In this document: piece by piece, positions 15,931 through 23,708 of the stretch
Layout of the letters: the number at the start of each line of letters is the position of its first letter
How positions within the stretch are numbered: position 1 is the first letter of the stretch
Origin: Chloroflexota bacterium
GTDB taxonomy: Bacteria; Chloroflexota; Anaerolineae; Anaerolineales; UBA4823
Direction of reading: 5' to 3'
Assembly: GCA_029782365.1 (NCBI GenBank)
Contig: JAKOUW010000191.1
Location: forward strand, 1-35,127
Length of the DNA: 35,127 nt
Position numbers and translations under genes: made by a program
Notes under the pieces: generated by a model
Told to the model about the DNA's origin: nothing
Database searches by the model: none
The model's input: only the letters and a program-made list of their open reading frames with translations

Positions 15931-15947
15931 TTCTTAATTGATAAGAA
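15931..15947. promoter_or_regulatory. Inverted repeat upstream of marR, candidate operator
   Basis: TTCTTA, five bases, TAAGAA forms a perfect 6-bp inverted repeat centred 35 bases upstream of the marR start in an AT-rich stretch. MarR operators are usually 16-20-bp AT-rich palindromes overlapping the promoter, so autoregulation is plausible. No clear -35/-10 pair could be fixed. Confidence 0.45.
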
Positions 15948-15989
15948 ACTTAATGATTATATTTCCCATTGGCCCTTTCGTCAACGGTG

Positions 15990-16027
15990 AAAAAACACTC
16001 CCCTTTTAAAAGAACAGAGTGTTTTTT
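15990..16027 (-). terminator. Second, overlapping terminator hairpin
   Basis: AAAAAACACTC (15990-16000) and GAGTGTTTTTT (16017-16027) form a perfect 11-bp stem. The arm at 16017-16027 is also used by the hairpin at 16011-16052, so the two structures are mutually exclusive on the same strand. It may act as a backup terminator or as a bidirectional block towards the marR promoter. Confidence 0.6.
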
Positions 16028-16052
16028 GCTCGATGAGCCTAAAAACACTCTG
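16011..16052 (-). terminator. Terminator of the alpha-glucoside operon
   Basis: On the - strand CAGAGTGTTTTT (16052-16041) pairs with AAAAACACTCTG (16026-16015), with a nested GCTC/GAGC pair around an ATC loop, followed by TTCTTTT. It is 25 bases after the amylosucrase stop and fits a rho-independent terminator. Confidence 0.75.
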
Positions 16053-16076
16053 AAATTACCTGGTACAGGTGGTTGG

Positions 16077-18023
16077 CTAACCCAGGATAAAGAAATCCAG
16101 CGGAGAGAGCGCCAGGCTGCCTTGGGCGGGCAGTTGGCTCAGGCCGTACAACACTTTTTTTCCGCTGCGGAAGCCAGCCTGCTCGAGAATTTTGCTTTTG
16201 ATCAACTGTTCCTGCTCGGAGAAGTTGGCCAGCGCCAGGATGCGTTTCCCTTCATGTGCATGGACAAAGCCCAGCACATGCGGGTTCTCTGTTTCGATTG
16301 TATCCAGCTCGCCGCCCGTTAAGACCGGCAGTGATTTGCGCAGTTGGATCAGCTGCTTGAGACCCAGGTTGACGCGCCCTTCCACGCTGGTCGGGTCGCT
16401 GCGCAGCGCGTAGCGCTGCCAGTCTGCCGCAGGGCGGTGCACCCAACGGCTGTCATGCATGTGCGCCGGGCTTTCCTGGTAGGTGTAATCGTTCAACATA
16501 CCAATCTCATCCCCCAGGTAGAACAGCGGAATGCCGCCGATTGTCAGGATGACGCCGTGGATGAGCAGGATGCGCCGGATGGCCAGCTCAACCTCTGCCG
16601 GACCTTCTTCATTGAGAGCTTTTTCTAATCCGCAAAGAGATGCAGTCGTGCCACTGATGCGGCAATCGCCTGTTTTTGGGTTTTCTTGAAATGGCAGGCC
16701 GCGGGCAAAGCTGCCCGGAAAACGCCCGCGGTAGAACTCATTCAAGAATTTGCGGTGATCGCCGCCGTTTATCCCCAGGCGAGCAGCATCCTCATCGGAG
16801 AAAGTCCAGCCAATATCATCATGACAGCGCACATAGTTGACCCAGGCGCAAGCCGGGTGATTGCGAAAACGGCTGGCCAGGGCCTGGCTGAGCAGGTCTA
16901 CGCGGCGGGTAGCCAGGCTGTTCCACAGCAGAGCCATGACAAGGGGATTATAGGAGAGCTGGCATTCATCGGGGTGAATATAGCGGGCAACATCATCCGG
17001 GTGGACGATCGCCTCAGATTTAAAAAGCAGGCTGGGCGCAGCAATCCGGGCGGCCGCGTTGAATGTCTGGATCAGCCTGTGAGCTTCGGGCAGGTTTTCA
17101 CAGCTCGTCCCCATCTTCTTCCAGATAAAGGCGACCGCATCCAGACGCAGTACTTCCACGCCCTGGTTGGCCAGGAAGAGCATTTCCTCCGCCATGCGGT
17201 TGAAGACGGCCGGATTGGCATAATTCAAATCCCATTGGTAACTGTGAAAAGTGGTCCACACCCATTTGCTGATCTCAGGGCGGAAAGTAAATGCTCCTGG
17301 GTGCTCATCGGGGAATATTTCACGCAAAGTGCGCTCATAGGCATCCGGAATTTTACGGTCGGGGAAGATGCGGTAAAACTCCTGGTACTCCAGGTCGCCG
17401 GCGGCGGCTTGTTGCGCCCAAACATGTTCGTCAGCGGTATGGTTGAAGACCAAGTCAACGACCAGGCTGATGCCGGCTGTGCGCAAGTCGCGCGACAGGG
17501 AAGCCAACTGCTCCATCGTCCCTAAGGGAGGATGCACCTCTCGATAACTGCTGACGGCGTAACCGCCATCGTTTTCACCCTCCGGGGCCTTGAAGAGCGG
17601 CATCAAATGCAGGTAAGTCAGCCCTAATTCCTGAAAATACGGGATGCGCGCCCGAATGCCTTCCAGGTTGCCGGCGAAAAGGTCCACATAAACGACGCCG
17701 CCCAGCATGTGGTTCGACTGGAACCAGCGGGGGTCTGCCTCACGGCGCTCGTCGAGCTCACGCAAATCATCTGGCCGGGCAAACCAGGCGCGCGCCAGGC
17801 TGACCAGCAGGTCTTCCAGATGAAAGAAGAAATCATAGCGGTCGCTGTACAGACCGTAATACAGGCGAAACAGGCGGGGGAATTGAATTTCCAGGCGGCG
17901 TAAGAACGTCTGCCAGGCCTGGGGCTGCTGTGAAATCAGCCCTGCCAGGGCCGCTTCCAGGCGCGGCTGCAGGCGTTTGATGGAGCGTTTGATTTCGAGA
18001 TCGAGGGCGATGGGATCTTCCAT
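16077..18023 (-). CDS. Amylosucrase (GH13 subfamily 4)
   Basis: The 648-residue enzyme aligns from memory along its whole length with Neisseria amylosucrase (636 residues). Seen directly: DGGYAVSSYREV (from Asp152), VVDLVFNHTADEHVWA, LRLDAVAFIWKKMGTSCENL with nucleophile Asp295, LFKSEAIVHPDD with acid/base Glu337, NYVRCHDDIGWTF with His401-Asp402, and DSRWVHRP, the Arg that pairs with Asp152 at the sucrose pocket. A helical N-terminal domain of about 90 residues is present. Amylosucrase transfers glucose from sucrose to an alpha-1,4-glucan and releases fructose, without nucleotide sugar. No signal peptide is seen, so it works in the cytoplasm. It is the last gene of the transport operon, three bases after the trehalose synthase gene. 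A sucrose hydrolase activity in the same subfamily cannot be excluded. Confidence 0.88.
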   Translation of the reverse strand: MEDPIALDLEIKRSIKRLQPRLEAALAGLISQQPQAWQTFLRRLEIQFPRLFRLYYGLYSDRYDFFFHLEDLLVSLARAWFARPDDLRELDERREADPRWFQSNHMLGGVVYVDLFAGNLEGIRARIPYFQELGLTYLHLMPLFKAPEGENDGGYAVSSYREVHPPLGTMEQLASLSRDLRTAGISLVVDLVFNHTADEHVWAQQAAAGDLEYQEFYRIFPDRKIPDAYERTLREIFPDEHPGAFTFRPEISKWVWTTFHSYQWDLNYANPAVFNRMAEEMLFLANQGVEVLRLDAVAFIWKKMGTSCENLPEAHRLIQTFNAAARIAAPSLLFKSEAIVHPDDVARYIHPDECQLSYNPLVMALLWNSLATRRVDLLSQALASRFRNHPACAWVNYVRCHDDIGWTFSDEDAARLGINGGDHRKFLNEFYRGRFPGSFARGLPFQENPKTGDCRISGTTASLCGLEKALNEEGPAEVELAIRRILLIHGVILTIGGIPLFYLGDEIGMLNDYTYQESPAHMHDSRWVHRPAADWQRYALRSDPTSVEGRVNLGLKQLIQLRKSLPVLTGGELDTIETENPHVLGFVHAHEGKRILALANFSEQEQLIKSKILEQAGFRSGKKVLYGLSQLPAQGSLALSPLDFFILG

Positions 18024-18026
18024 ACT

Positions 18027-19640
18027 TCAGGCTGCCTTGATCAGCCAAAGATATTGGTAAGGCGCAAGTGTGAAGGCGCTTTGCAGCAGGACAATGTCTT
18101 CCCGTTCAAAGACACTTCGATAGCTTCCTTGTTGGGCCGCTGGAATAGCAAGTGTTTGCACCTGGTCGCTGAGATTATTCAAGATGAGCAGGCTCTCGCC
18201 CAGGCCCTGGCGGGTGTAAGAGGCCACAGGTTGGGGGGCATTCTCCAGCCAGGCAAAGCGGCCTGATCCGAAAACGGGATGCGCCTTGCGCGCGGCAGCC
18301 ATGCGCCGGACGGCCTGGAACAATGATCTTGCATTGAGGCGCTGGCTCTGCACATTGACTTTCTGCGGGCCGAAGTCTCCGCTGACCAGAGGCGCATACA
18401 ACTTTTCGGGAGGAGCAGCAGAAAAACCTGCATTGGGACTGCTGTCCCACTGCATTGGCGTGCGCACGCCGTTGCGGTCGGGCAGATAGATGTTGTCGCC
18501 CATGCCGATCTCATCGCCATAATATAACACCGGTGTGCCAGGCAGCGTGAAGAGCAGCGAGTTGGCCAATTCGATCTTGCGCTGGTCGTTGTCCAAGAGC
18601 GGGGCCAGGCGGCGGCGGATGCCCAGGTTCAAACGCATGCGCGGCTCAGGCGCGTACTGCTCCCACATCCACTGGCGTTCTTCGGGCGTGACCATCTCCA
18701 GAGTCAATTCATCATGGTTGCGCAAGAAAGTGCACCACTGGCAGTTTTCGGGGATGGCGGGGGTGCGCTCCAGCACCCAGGCGAGCGGGCTGTGGTTTGC
18801 TCTGCGCAGGGCCATGAAGATGCGCGGCATAAGCGGGAAATGGAAATTCATGTGCATCTCATCGCCTTCGCCAAAGTATTGAATGACATCTTCTGGCCAC
18901 ATATTTGCTTCCGAAAGCAGCATCGTGCCAGGCGCGTAGGCGTCAACGAAGGCTCGCAAGCGCTTCAGGTAGGCATGAGTCTCCGGCAGGTTTTCGCAGT
19001 TGGTGCCTTCACGCTCGTAGAGGTAGGGCGGCGCATCGACGCGAATGCCGTCTGCGCCCTGGTCTATCCAAAACTGCACCACGCGCAGCATGGCGCGCTG
19101 CACTTCAGGGTTATCGTAATTGAGATCGGGCTGGTGATGGAAAAAGCGGTGCCAGTAATATGCTTTGCGCAGGGGATCATACGACCAGTTGGATTTTTCG
19201 GAGTCGAGAAAAATGATGCGGGTGTCTTTGTATCCGCTGTCATCCGGCGCCCAAACATAAAAATCGCGGTACCTGTCATGTTCGGGGTGATGTGGGTCGC
19301 GCGAAGCCTGGAACCAGGGATGCTGATCGGAGGTGTGGTTGGGAATCAATTCCACTACGATGCGAATGCCGCGCTGGTGTGCGCCATCCACCAGGGCGCG
19401 AAAATCCGCCATGTCGCCGTACATAGGGTGGATGGAGAAATGGTCGCTGACATCATAACCATCATCGCGCAGCGGCGAAGGAGTCAGCGGCAGCAGCCAG
19501 ACGGCATCTACGCCAAGCTCTTGAAGATAATCCAGGTGGGCGGTGACACCGGCGAGATCGCCGATGCCATCGCCGTTGGTATCGCCGAACGCTTTGACGT
19601 TCAGCTCATAAAAGATGGCATTTTTGTACCAGGGTTCCAT
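18027..19640 (-). CDS. treS: Trehalose synthase / maltose alpha-D-glucosyltransferase (GH13 subfamily 16)
   Basis: The 537-residue protein has the TreS pattern: WYKNAIFYELNVKAFGDTNG, PSPLRDDGYDV, IPNHTSDQHPWFQASR, YYWHRFFHHQPDLNYDNP, nucleophile Asp202 in GIRVDAPPYLYEREG, acid/base Glu244 in LLSEANMWPEDV, and His309-Asp310 in FLRNHDELTLEMVT. The segments NLGIRRRLAPLLDNDQRKIEL and GDNIYLPDRNGVRTPMQW are strongly diagnostic. TreS interconverts maltose and trehalose by intramolecular transglucosylation. The protein ends after the usual beta domain, with no maltokinase (Mak) fusion. The start follows the permease stop without a gap (TAAATG). Maltose arriving by the transporter or from glucan turnover is the likely substrate. 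Confidence 0.92.
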   Translation of the reverse strand: MEPWYKNAIFYELNVKAFGDTNGDGIGDLAGVTAHLDYLQELGVDAVWLLPLTPSPLRDDGYDVSDHFSIHPMYGDMADFRALVDGAHQRGIRIVVELIPNHTSDQHPWFQASRDPHHPEHDRYRDFYVWAPDDSGYKDTRIIFLDSEKSNWSYDPLRKAYYWHRFFHHQPDLNYDNPEVQRAMLRVVQFWIDQGADGIRVDAPPYLYEREGTNCENLPETHAYLKRLRAFVDAYAPGTMLLSEANMWPEDVIQYFGEGDEMHMNFHFPLMPRIFMALRRANHSPLAWVLERTPAIPENCQWCTFLRNHDELTLEMVTPEERQWMWEQYAPEPRMRLNLGIRRRLAPLLDNDQRKIELANSLLFTLPGTPVLYYGDEIGMGDNIYLPDRNGVRTPMQWDSSPNAGFSAAPPEKLYAPLVSGDFGPQKVNVQSQRLNARSLFQAVRRMAAARKAHPVFGSGRFAWLENAPQPVASYTRQGLGESLLILNNLSDQVQTLAIPAAQQGSYRSVFEREDIVLLQSAFTLAPYQYLWLIKAA

Positions 19641-20759
19641 TTACCCTTTGACCGAACCGGCCAGCAAACCGCGTACGAAGAAACGCTGGAGAGCAAAGAA
19701 AACAGCCAGGGGCAGCAGCATGCTGATAAATGCGCCAGATGTCAGCAGTTGCCAGTCTTGGCCTTTCTCACCGACCATGTTTGCCAGTGAAACAGTAAGC
19801 ACAAGATTCCTGTTGCCCAGGAATACCAGGGCTACCAGGTAGTCATTCCAAACCCACAGGAATTGGAAAATGGCAAAGGAAGCCAGGGCAGGGATGGACA
19901 AAGGCAGAATCAGTTGGGTGAAAATTGTGAAGTTTGACGCGCCGTCGATAAAACAGGATTCAAGGATGTCGCGCGGCAGAGTGCTGATATAGTTGAATAA
20001 CAAATATACAGCCAACGGCAGACCAAACCCTGTGTGCGCCAGCCAGATTGCCAGATAAGTGCCATTCAAGCCAAGCTTGGTGTAGTCCTGAACAATGGGC
20101 ACTAAAGCGATCTGCAATGGCACGACGAGCATCGCAACCACAATCGTGAAAAAGAACTTGCGCCCGGGAAAGTTGAGCCAGGCAAACCCATAAGCAGCAA
20201 AAGCGGCGATCAAGATTGGAATGATGGTTGCAGGCACCGCAACTGCCACGGAATTAAGGAAGGCGCCCATCAGGTTGTCACCCAGCCGGATAACGTTGTT
20301 GCCGTTGGCATCCACGTAATTGACCGTCCCTCCATTCAGCACATCATCATAGTTCTTCAGCGTCAGGTTCGCGCCGAAGCCTACCCATTGCAATTTGGAG
20401 ACGTTGATTTGGAGTGTGCGCCGGTTACCAAACCAAATCAGCCTGCGGCCATCGGAGGTGGTGACACTGGCCCTCAGTTGTTCAAATGTATATTTGCCAT
20501 CGACACCTGGAATGGTCATGGGAACATTCGTGTCCGTGCCAGGTGGTAAATTAATCGTTCCACTGTCCACATAAGTCCGGTGCGGGAAAATTGTCCACCA
20601 GCCAGAGCTGAAGATATCCTGGCTCTCGCGGAAGGATGTAATCAGAATTCCCAAAGCCGGTATGACCCAAAAGAGGCATACCAAAATCAAAATCCCATTG
20701 ATCAGCGCACTGGAAAGGACTTTTTGACTTTTAAAGGATTGACGCTTCGAGGTATTCAT
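19641..20759 (-). CDS. CUT1 sugar ABC transporter permease, MalG/AglG-type
   Basis: The 372-residue permease is about 80 residues longer than usual MalG proteins. The first helix (LINGILILVCLFWVIPALGILITSF) is followed by a large extracytoplasmic loop at about residues 48-155, rich in beta-type sequence (TNVPMTIPGVDGKYTFEQL, GRRLIWFGNRRTLQINVS). The core then follows with FLNSVAVAVPATIIPI, GYAFAWLNFPGR-like residues, the EAA loop ESCFIDGASNFTIFTQLILPLS, and the terminal FFVRGLLAGSVKG. Long first loops are known in AglG, the alpha-glucoside permease of rhizobia. It overlaps the previous permease by one base (TAATG). It forms the channel with the MalF-like protein; an ATPase gene is missing from the locus. 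Confidence 0.87.
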   Translation of the reverse strand: MNTSKRQSFKSQKVLSSALINGILILVCLFWVIPALGILITSFRESQDIFSSGWWTIFPHRTYVDSGTINLPPGTDTNVPMTIPGVDGKYTFEQLRASVTTSDGRRLIWFGNRRTLQINVSKLQWVGFGANLTLKNYDDVLNGGTVNYVDANGNNVIRLGDNLMGAFLNSVAVAVPATIIPILIAAFAAYGFAWLNFPGRKFFFTIVVAMLVVPLQIALVPIVQDYTKLGLNGTYLAIWLAHTGFGLPLAVYLLFNYISTLPRDILESCFIDGASNFTIFTQLILPLSIPALASFAIFQFLWVWNDYLVALVFLGNRNLVLTVSLANMVGEKGQDWQLLTSGAFISMLLPLAVFFALQRFFVRGLLAGSVKG

Positions 20760-21883
20760 TAGAAGGCCTTGCTTTCCCGGAACTGCCGGAGGTTATAGAT
20801 CATGATTGGAATGACTGCAATCAGTAAGACGATGGCGATGGCTGAGGCGCGCCCGGCCTGGCTGTAGGTAAACCTTTCCAAATAGAATTCGTTGGCGATC
20901 ACGTTGGTGCCAAAGTTACCGCCTGTCATCACGCGCACAATATCGAATAACTTCAAGCTAAAAATCAGGATTGTTGTGGTCACTGTGATCAGGGTGCCCT
21001 GGATATAGGGGATGGTGATCCGGAAGAAGGCTTGAATCTCTGTAGCGCCATCCATGCGGGCAGCCTCTAGCAACTCTCCGGGTACGCCTTTGATCGCCGA
21101 AGAAATGATCACCATGGCGTAGCCAGTTTGGAGCCAAACCATGATCACAATCAGGAAGAAATTGTTCCAGAAGGGCATCTGCAACCAGGCTTGCGCCTGC
21201 CCCCCAAATGCATTCACAATGCCATTCAATAACCCGATTTGTTGTATTTCAGCGCTGTTCCCATTATACGAATAGATAAATTTCCAAATAACGCCAGCGC
21301 CAACGAAAGAGATTGCCATCGGCATGAAAATGATGGCCTTGTAAATGTTTTCAAAGGAGCTGCGGTCAGCCAGCACAGCGATCAGCAAACCGAATCCCAC
21401 GCTGAAGGATGTGCCGAAAACCAGCCACAACAGGTTATTCCCAAACGCTTGCAGCATGATTGGGTTGGTGAACGCATAAACAAAATTATCCAACCCCACA
21501 AAATTAAAGCTGTTGGCATCATACAAGCTGAGGATGAACGTGCGGATCGTGGGGATGGCCAGAAACCAGGCCAGGATGGCTAACGCAGGTCCGACAAAAA
21601 CGTAGGGTTGAATGATGCGAACCCATGTGTCAGGCAGTTGTTCCACGAGCCAGTTGCTGACCGTATACAATAACGCTACACCTCCCACGCCCCAGATGAT
21701 TGCCACAAAGACGAGAACAGTCTGGGGTGCAGCAGAGTCTCGAAGAAAGATAAAGCCCTGCCACAGCACGATAAAGGTGATGACAGGCACAAATAGGGAA
21801 ATCAATATACGACCTATTCCACCGACAAACCAATTCATTAACCCGCTGTTGGATCCGGGCTTCAGTGAATTACTTTCTCTCAT
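20759..21883 (-). CDS. CUT1 sugar ABC transporter permease, MalF/AglF-type
   Basis: The 374-residue membrane protein has about eight helices and the typical EAA motif ELLEAARMDGATEIQAFFRITIPYI with Gly at the usual place. ATG 21883 was chosen because GGAGGTGA precedes it; the longer frame to 22003 has no ribosome binding site and runs into the intergenic hairpin. The two additional N-terminal helices (residues 20-95) before the core resemble AglF. The product pairs with the AglG-like permease. Its gene is separated from the binding-protein gene by a 14-bp hairpin at 21983-22014. Confidence 0.87.
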   Translation of the reverse strand: MRESNSLKPGSNSGLMNWFVGGIGRILISLFVPVITFIVLWQGFIFLRDSAAPQTVLVFVAIIWGVGGVALLYTVSNWLVEQLPDTWVRIIQPYVFVGPALAILAWFLAIPTIRTFILSLYDANSFNFVGLDNFVYAFTNPIMLQAFGNNLLWLVFGTSFSVGFGLLIAVLADRSSFENIYKAIIFMPMAISFVGAGVIWKFIYSYNGNSAEIQQIGLLNGIVNAFGGQAQAWLQMPFWNNFFLIVIMVWLQTGYAMVIISSAIKGVPGELLEAARMDGATEIQAFFRITIPYIQGTLITVTTTILIFSLKLFDIVRVMTGGNFGTNVIANEFYLERFTYSQAGRASAIAIVLLIAVIPIMIYNLRQFRESKAF

Positions 21884-21982
21884 CTCTTCACCTCCTTCGA
21901 ATTGTGGAAATATACCTCTAAGTGAGAACAGGAATTCTCGTTCTGAACGCGGAATCACCTGCTCTGACAAATTACCGAACCG

Positions 21983-22014
21983 GATAGGGCAGGTTGAACC
22001 CAACCTGCCCTATC
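21983..22014 (-). promoter_or_regulatory. Intergenic hairpin between binding-protein and permease genes
   Basis: GATAGGGCAGGTTG (21983-21996) and CAACCTGCCCTATC (22001-22014) form a perfect 14-bp stem with a four-base loop, 19 bases after the binding-protein stop. On the - strand no T-tract follows, so it is not a classical terminator. Such structures, as in the malE-malF space of E. coli, protect the upstream mRNA from 3' decay and give more binding protein than permease. Confidence 0.7.
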
Positions 22015-22032
22015 GTGAATTATGTTATTTTT

Positions 22033-23466
22033 TTACTTTGGAGGCCAGGATGCATCGATGTTCTTAAGAGCCTGGTCAATGGTTTCTGATCCCGAAACCC
22101 AGGCAGTCATTTCCTTCCAGAAGGAACCAGTGCCAACGACACCGGGCATCAGGTCAGAGGCATCGAAACGTACAACGGTTGCTTGCTGGATATAGGATGC
22201 GATCTTCTTCATGACCGGATCCTGATACCAATCCAGGCTGGCGTCTTTCATGGGGCCGATGGCGCCATTTGCTTCGATCCAGGTCTTGAGCGATTCACCC
22301 AGAGTGAAGTACTGCAGTACAGCGCGAACTTCGGGGCGATCATGGAAGGCAGCGTAAATATCACCAGCGACTTCGAATGGCCTACCCAGGGACGGGTCGA
22401 TCGGAGGAGCATAGAAGATGTCGTAATCGACGCCAGCGACCATGTTGGACGGGAAGAAGCTGGAGATGAAGTTGCCCTGCTTATGCAGCCAGCACTTGGG
22501 CGGATTGTCGAACATAGGTTTGGGGGCATCGCCAAAGTTGATTGAAGACATCGCCTTGATACCACCGTACACCATCTTGTCATTCGACCAGATGGGTTCC
22601 ATATAGCTGAAGGCTTTGCGGACTTCAGGGGAATCGAATTTCAGTGTGCCAGCCACCCACTTGTCGTAGTTATCAGCGGTGGTGGTGCGCAGCATCAACA
22701 TTTCCATCCAGTCCGTGGCGGGCCAACCAGTAGCGGCGCCAGATTCAATACCGATGCACCAGGGTGTATCGCCATCCTTGATAATCTGGTTGCTCAGGTC
22801 CATCAATTCCTGCCAGGTGGTAGGAACTTTGTAGCCAGCGGCATCGAATTGTTTCTTGGGATAGTAGATGATATCCTTGCCGTTGGCGCGCGCCCAAATA
22901 CCAGCAGTGAAGGTGCTGCCATCTTTGTTCTTCATTTGACCTAGATCAAGCCAGGCCTGGGAGTAGTTTTTCTTCAACCATTCGGGGTTGATGATCTTGC
23001 CGGCATCCAAGACATAGCCTTCCAAGGCCAAGGACGCCAAAAGGCCTGGCTGGGGGAAGTCGACAATATCCGGGGAACTGCCGCCTTCGACTGCGATGCG
23101 GATGGAGGCTTCAAATTCCTTGGTGCCCTGATAACTGATGATGATCCCAGTCTTATTCATGAAATCAGCGACAGAGTTATTAAATTTCACGGTATCCTGT
23201 GCTGTGAACGGACCGGTCATGGTGACGGTTGTACCTGAAAATTTGCCCTTGAAGGCATCGGCCAGCTCAGGGCCAACCTGAGAATAATCCATTGGAGCGA
23301 CGGTAGCTGCCGGAGCGGTCGCCGCAGCCGGGGCTGTGGTATTTGTTGCGGCTGGGGGATTTGTCGGTTGAGGTGCTGCGGTTGTTGGAGCAGCACAAGC
23401 ACTAAGCGCCATTGCCATGATTACAATCACAGCCATGGCCTGCCACAAAATGGGGTTCTTTTTCAT
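22033..23466 (-). CDS. Sugar-binding lipoprotein of the alpha-glucoside transporter (SBP_bac_1)
   Basis: The 477-residue product starts with a lipoprotein signal ending LSAC (Cys24), then a low-complexity Ala/Pro/Thr linker of about 35 residues. The extracellular solute-binding family 1 fold follows: FKGTTVTM-like strand, NKTGIIISYQGTKEFEASIRI, GSSPDIVDFPQPGLL, AAGYKVPTTWQELMDLSNQI, and TDWMEMLMLRTT. The pattern and length agree with AglE-type alpha-glucoside binding proteins. ATG 23466 has AAGGAGA upstream and starts the signal. A sigma70-like promoter and a LacI-type operator lie upstream, so it is the first gene of the regulated operon. Sucrose, trehalose or maltose is the likely ligand given the downstream enzymes. 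Confidence 0.87.
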   Translation of the reverse strand: MKKNPILWQAMAVIVIMAMALSACAAPTTAAPQPTNPPAATNTTAPAAATAPAATVAPMDYSQVGPELADAFKGKFSGTTVTMTGPFTAQDTVKFNNSVADFMNKTGIIISYQGTKEFEASIRIAVEGGSSPDIVDFPQPGLLASLALEGYVLDAGKIINPEWLKKNYSQAWLDLGQMKNKDGSTFTAGIWARANGKDIIYYPKKQFDAAGYKVPTTWQELMDLSNQIIKDGDTPWCIGIESGAATGWPATDWMEMLMLRTTTADNYDKWVAGTLKFDSPEVRKAFSYMEPIWSNDKMVYGGIKAMSSINFGDAPKPMFDNPPKCWLHKQGNFISSFFPSNMVAGVDYDIFYAPPIDPSLGRPFEVAGDIYAAFHDRPEVRAVLQYFTLGESLKTWIEANGAIGPMKDASLDWYQDPVMKKIASYIQQATVVRFDASDLMPGVVGTGSFWKEMTAWVSGSETIDQALKNIDASWPPK

Positions 23467-23587
23467 TTCAATATCTCTCCTTGATAGTTGTTTGATCAGA
23501 CGCACAAAAGATCGAACGTTGAAAAAAAGTTGGTGTTATATGGAACCTCCTTTATGAATCGACATGCTCTTTAAGAAGTGCTTTTTA

Positions 23588-23601
23588 TGAAAGCACTTTC
23601 A
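23588..23601. promoter_or_regulatory. LacI-type operator in front of the binding-protein gene
   Basis: TGAAAGCACTTTCA is symmetric except for its two central bases, the form used by LacI/CcpA-type regulators. It lies just downstream of the -10 box at 23610-23615, where a bound repressor would block initiation. The same core occurs in front of lacI at 24742-24755. Confidence 0.75.
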
Positions 23602-23609
23602 CAATACCG

Positions 23610-23638
23610 AGTTTAGCATAAAAAATATCAATTGTCAA
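23610..23638 (-). promoter_or_regulatory. Promoter of the alpha-glucoside operon
   Basis: On the - strand a perfect TTGACA (23638-23633) is followed after 17 bases by TAAACT (23615-23610). The operator at 23588-23601 covers the expected start region. The leader to the ATG is about 140 bases. Confidence 0.65.
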
Positions 23639-23708
23639 TATGCACATTTTTTGCGAAATTTTCAGATGTTCACATACACTGTCTGAGCCAATCAGAATGA
23701 ACATGTTT

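Noticed and set aside
18714..19790. 358-codon open frame on the + strand
   Set aside because: It is antisense to trehalose synthase and the permease end; no motif and no ribosome binding site.
23270..23400. Repeat-like CCG/GCA-rich stretch
   Set aside because: It codes for the Ala/Pro/Thr linker after the lipoprotein signal of the binding protein, a normal low-complexity linker.
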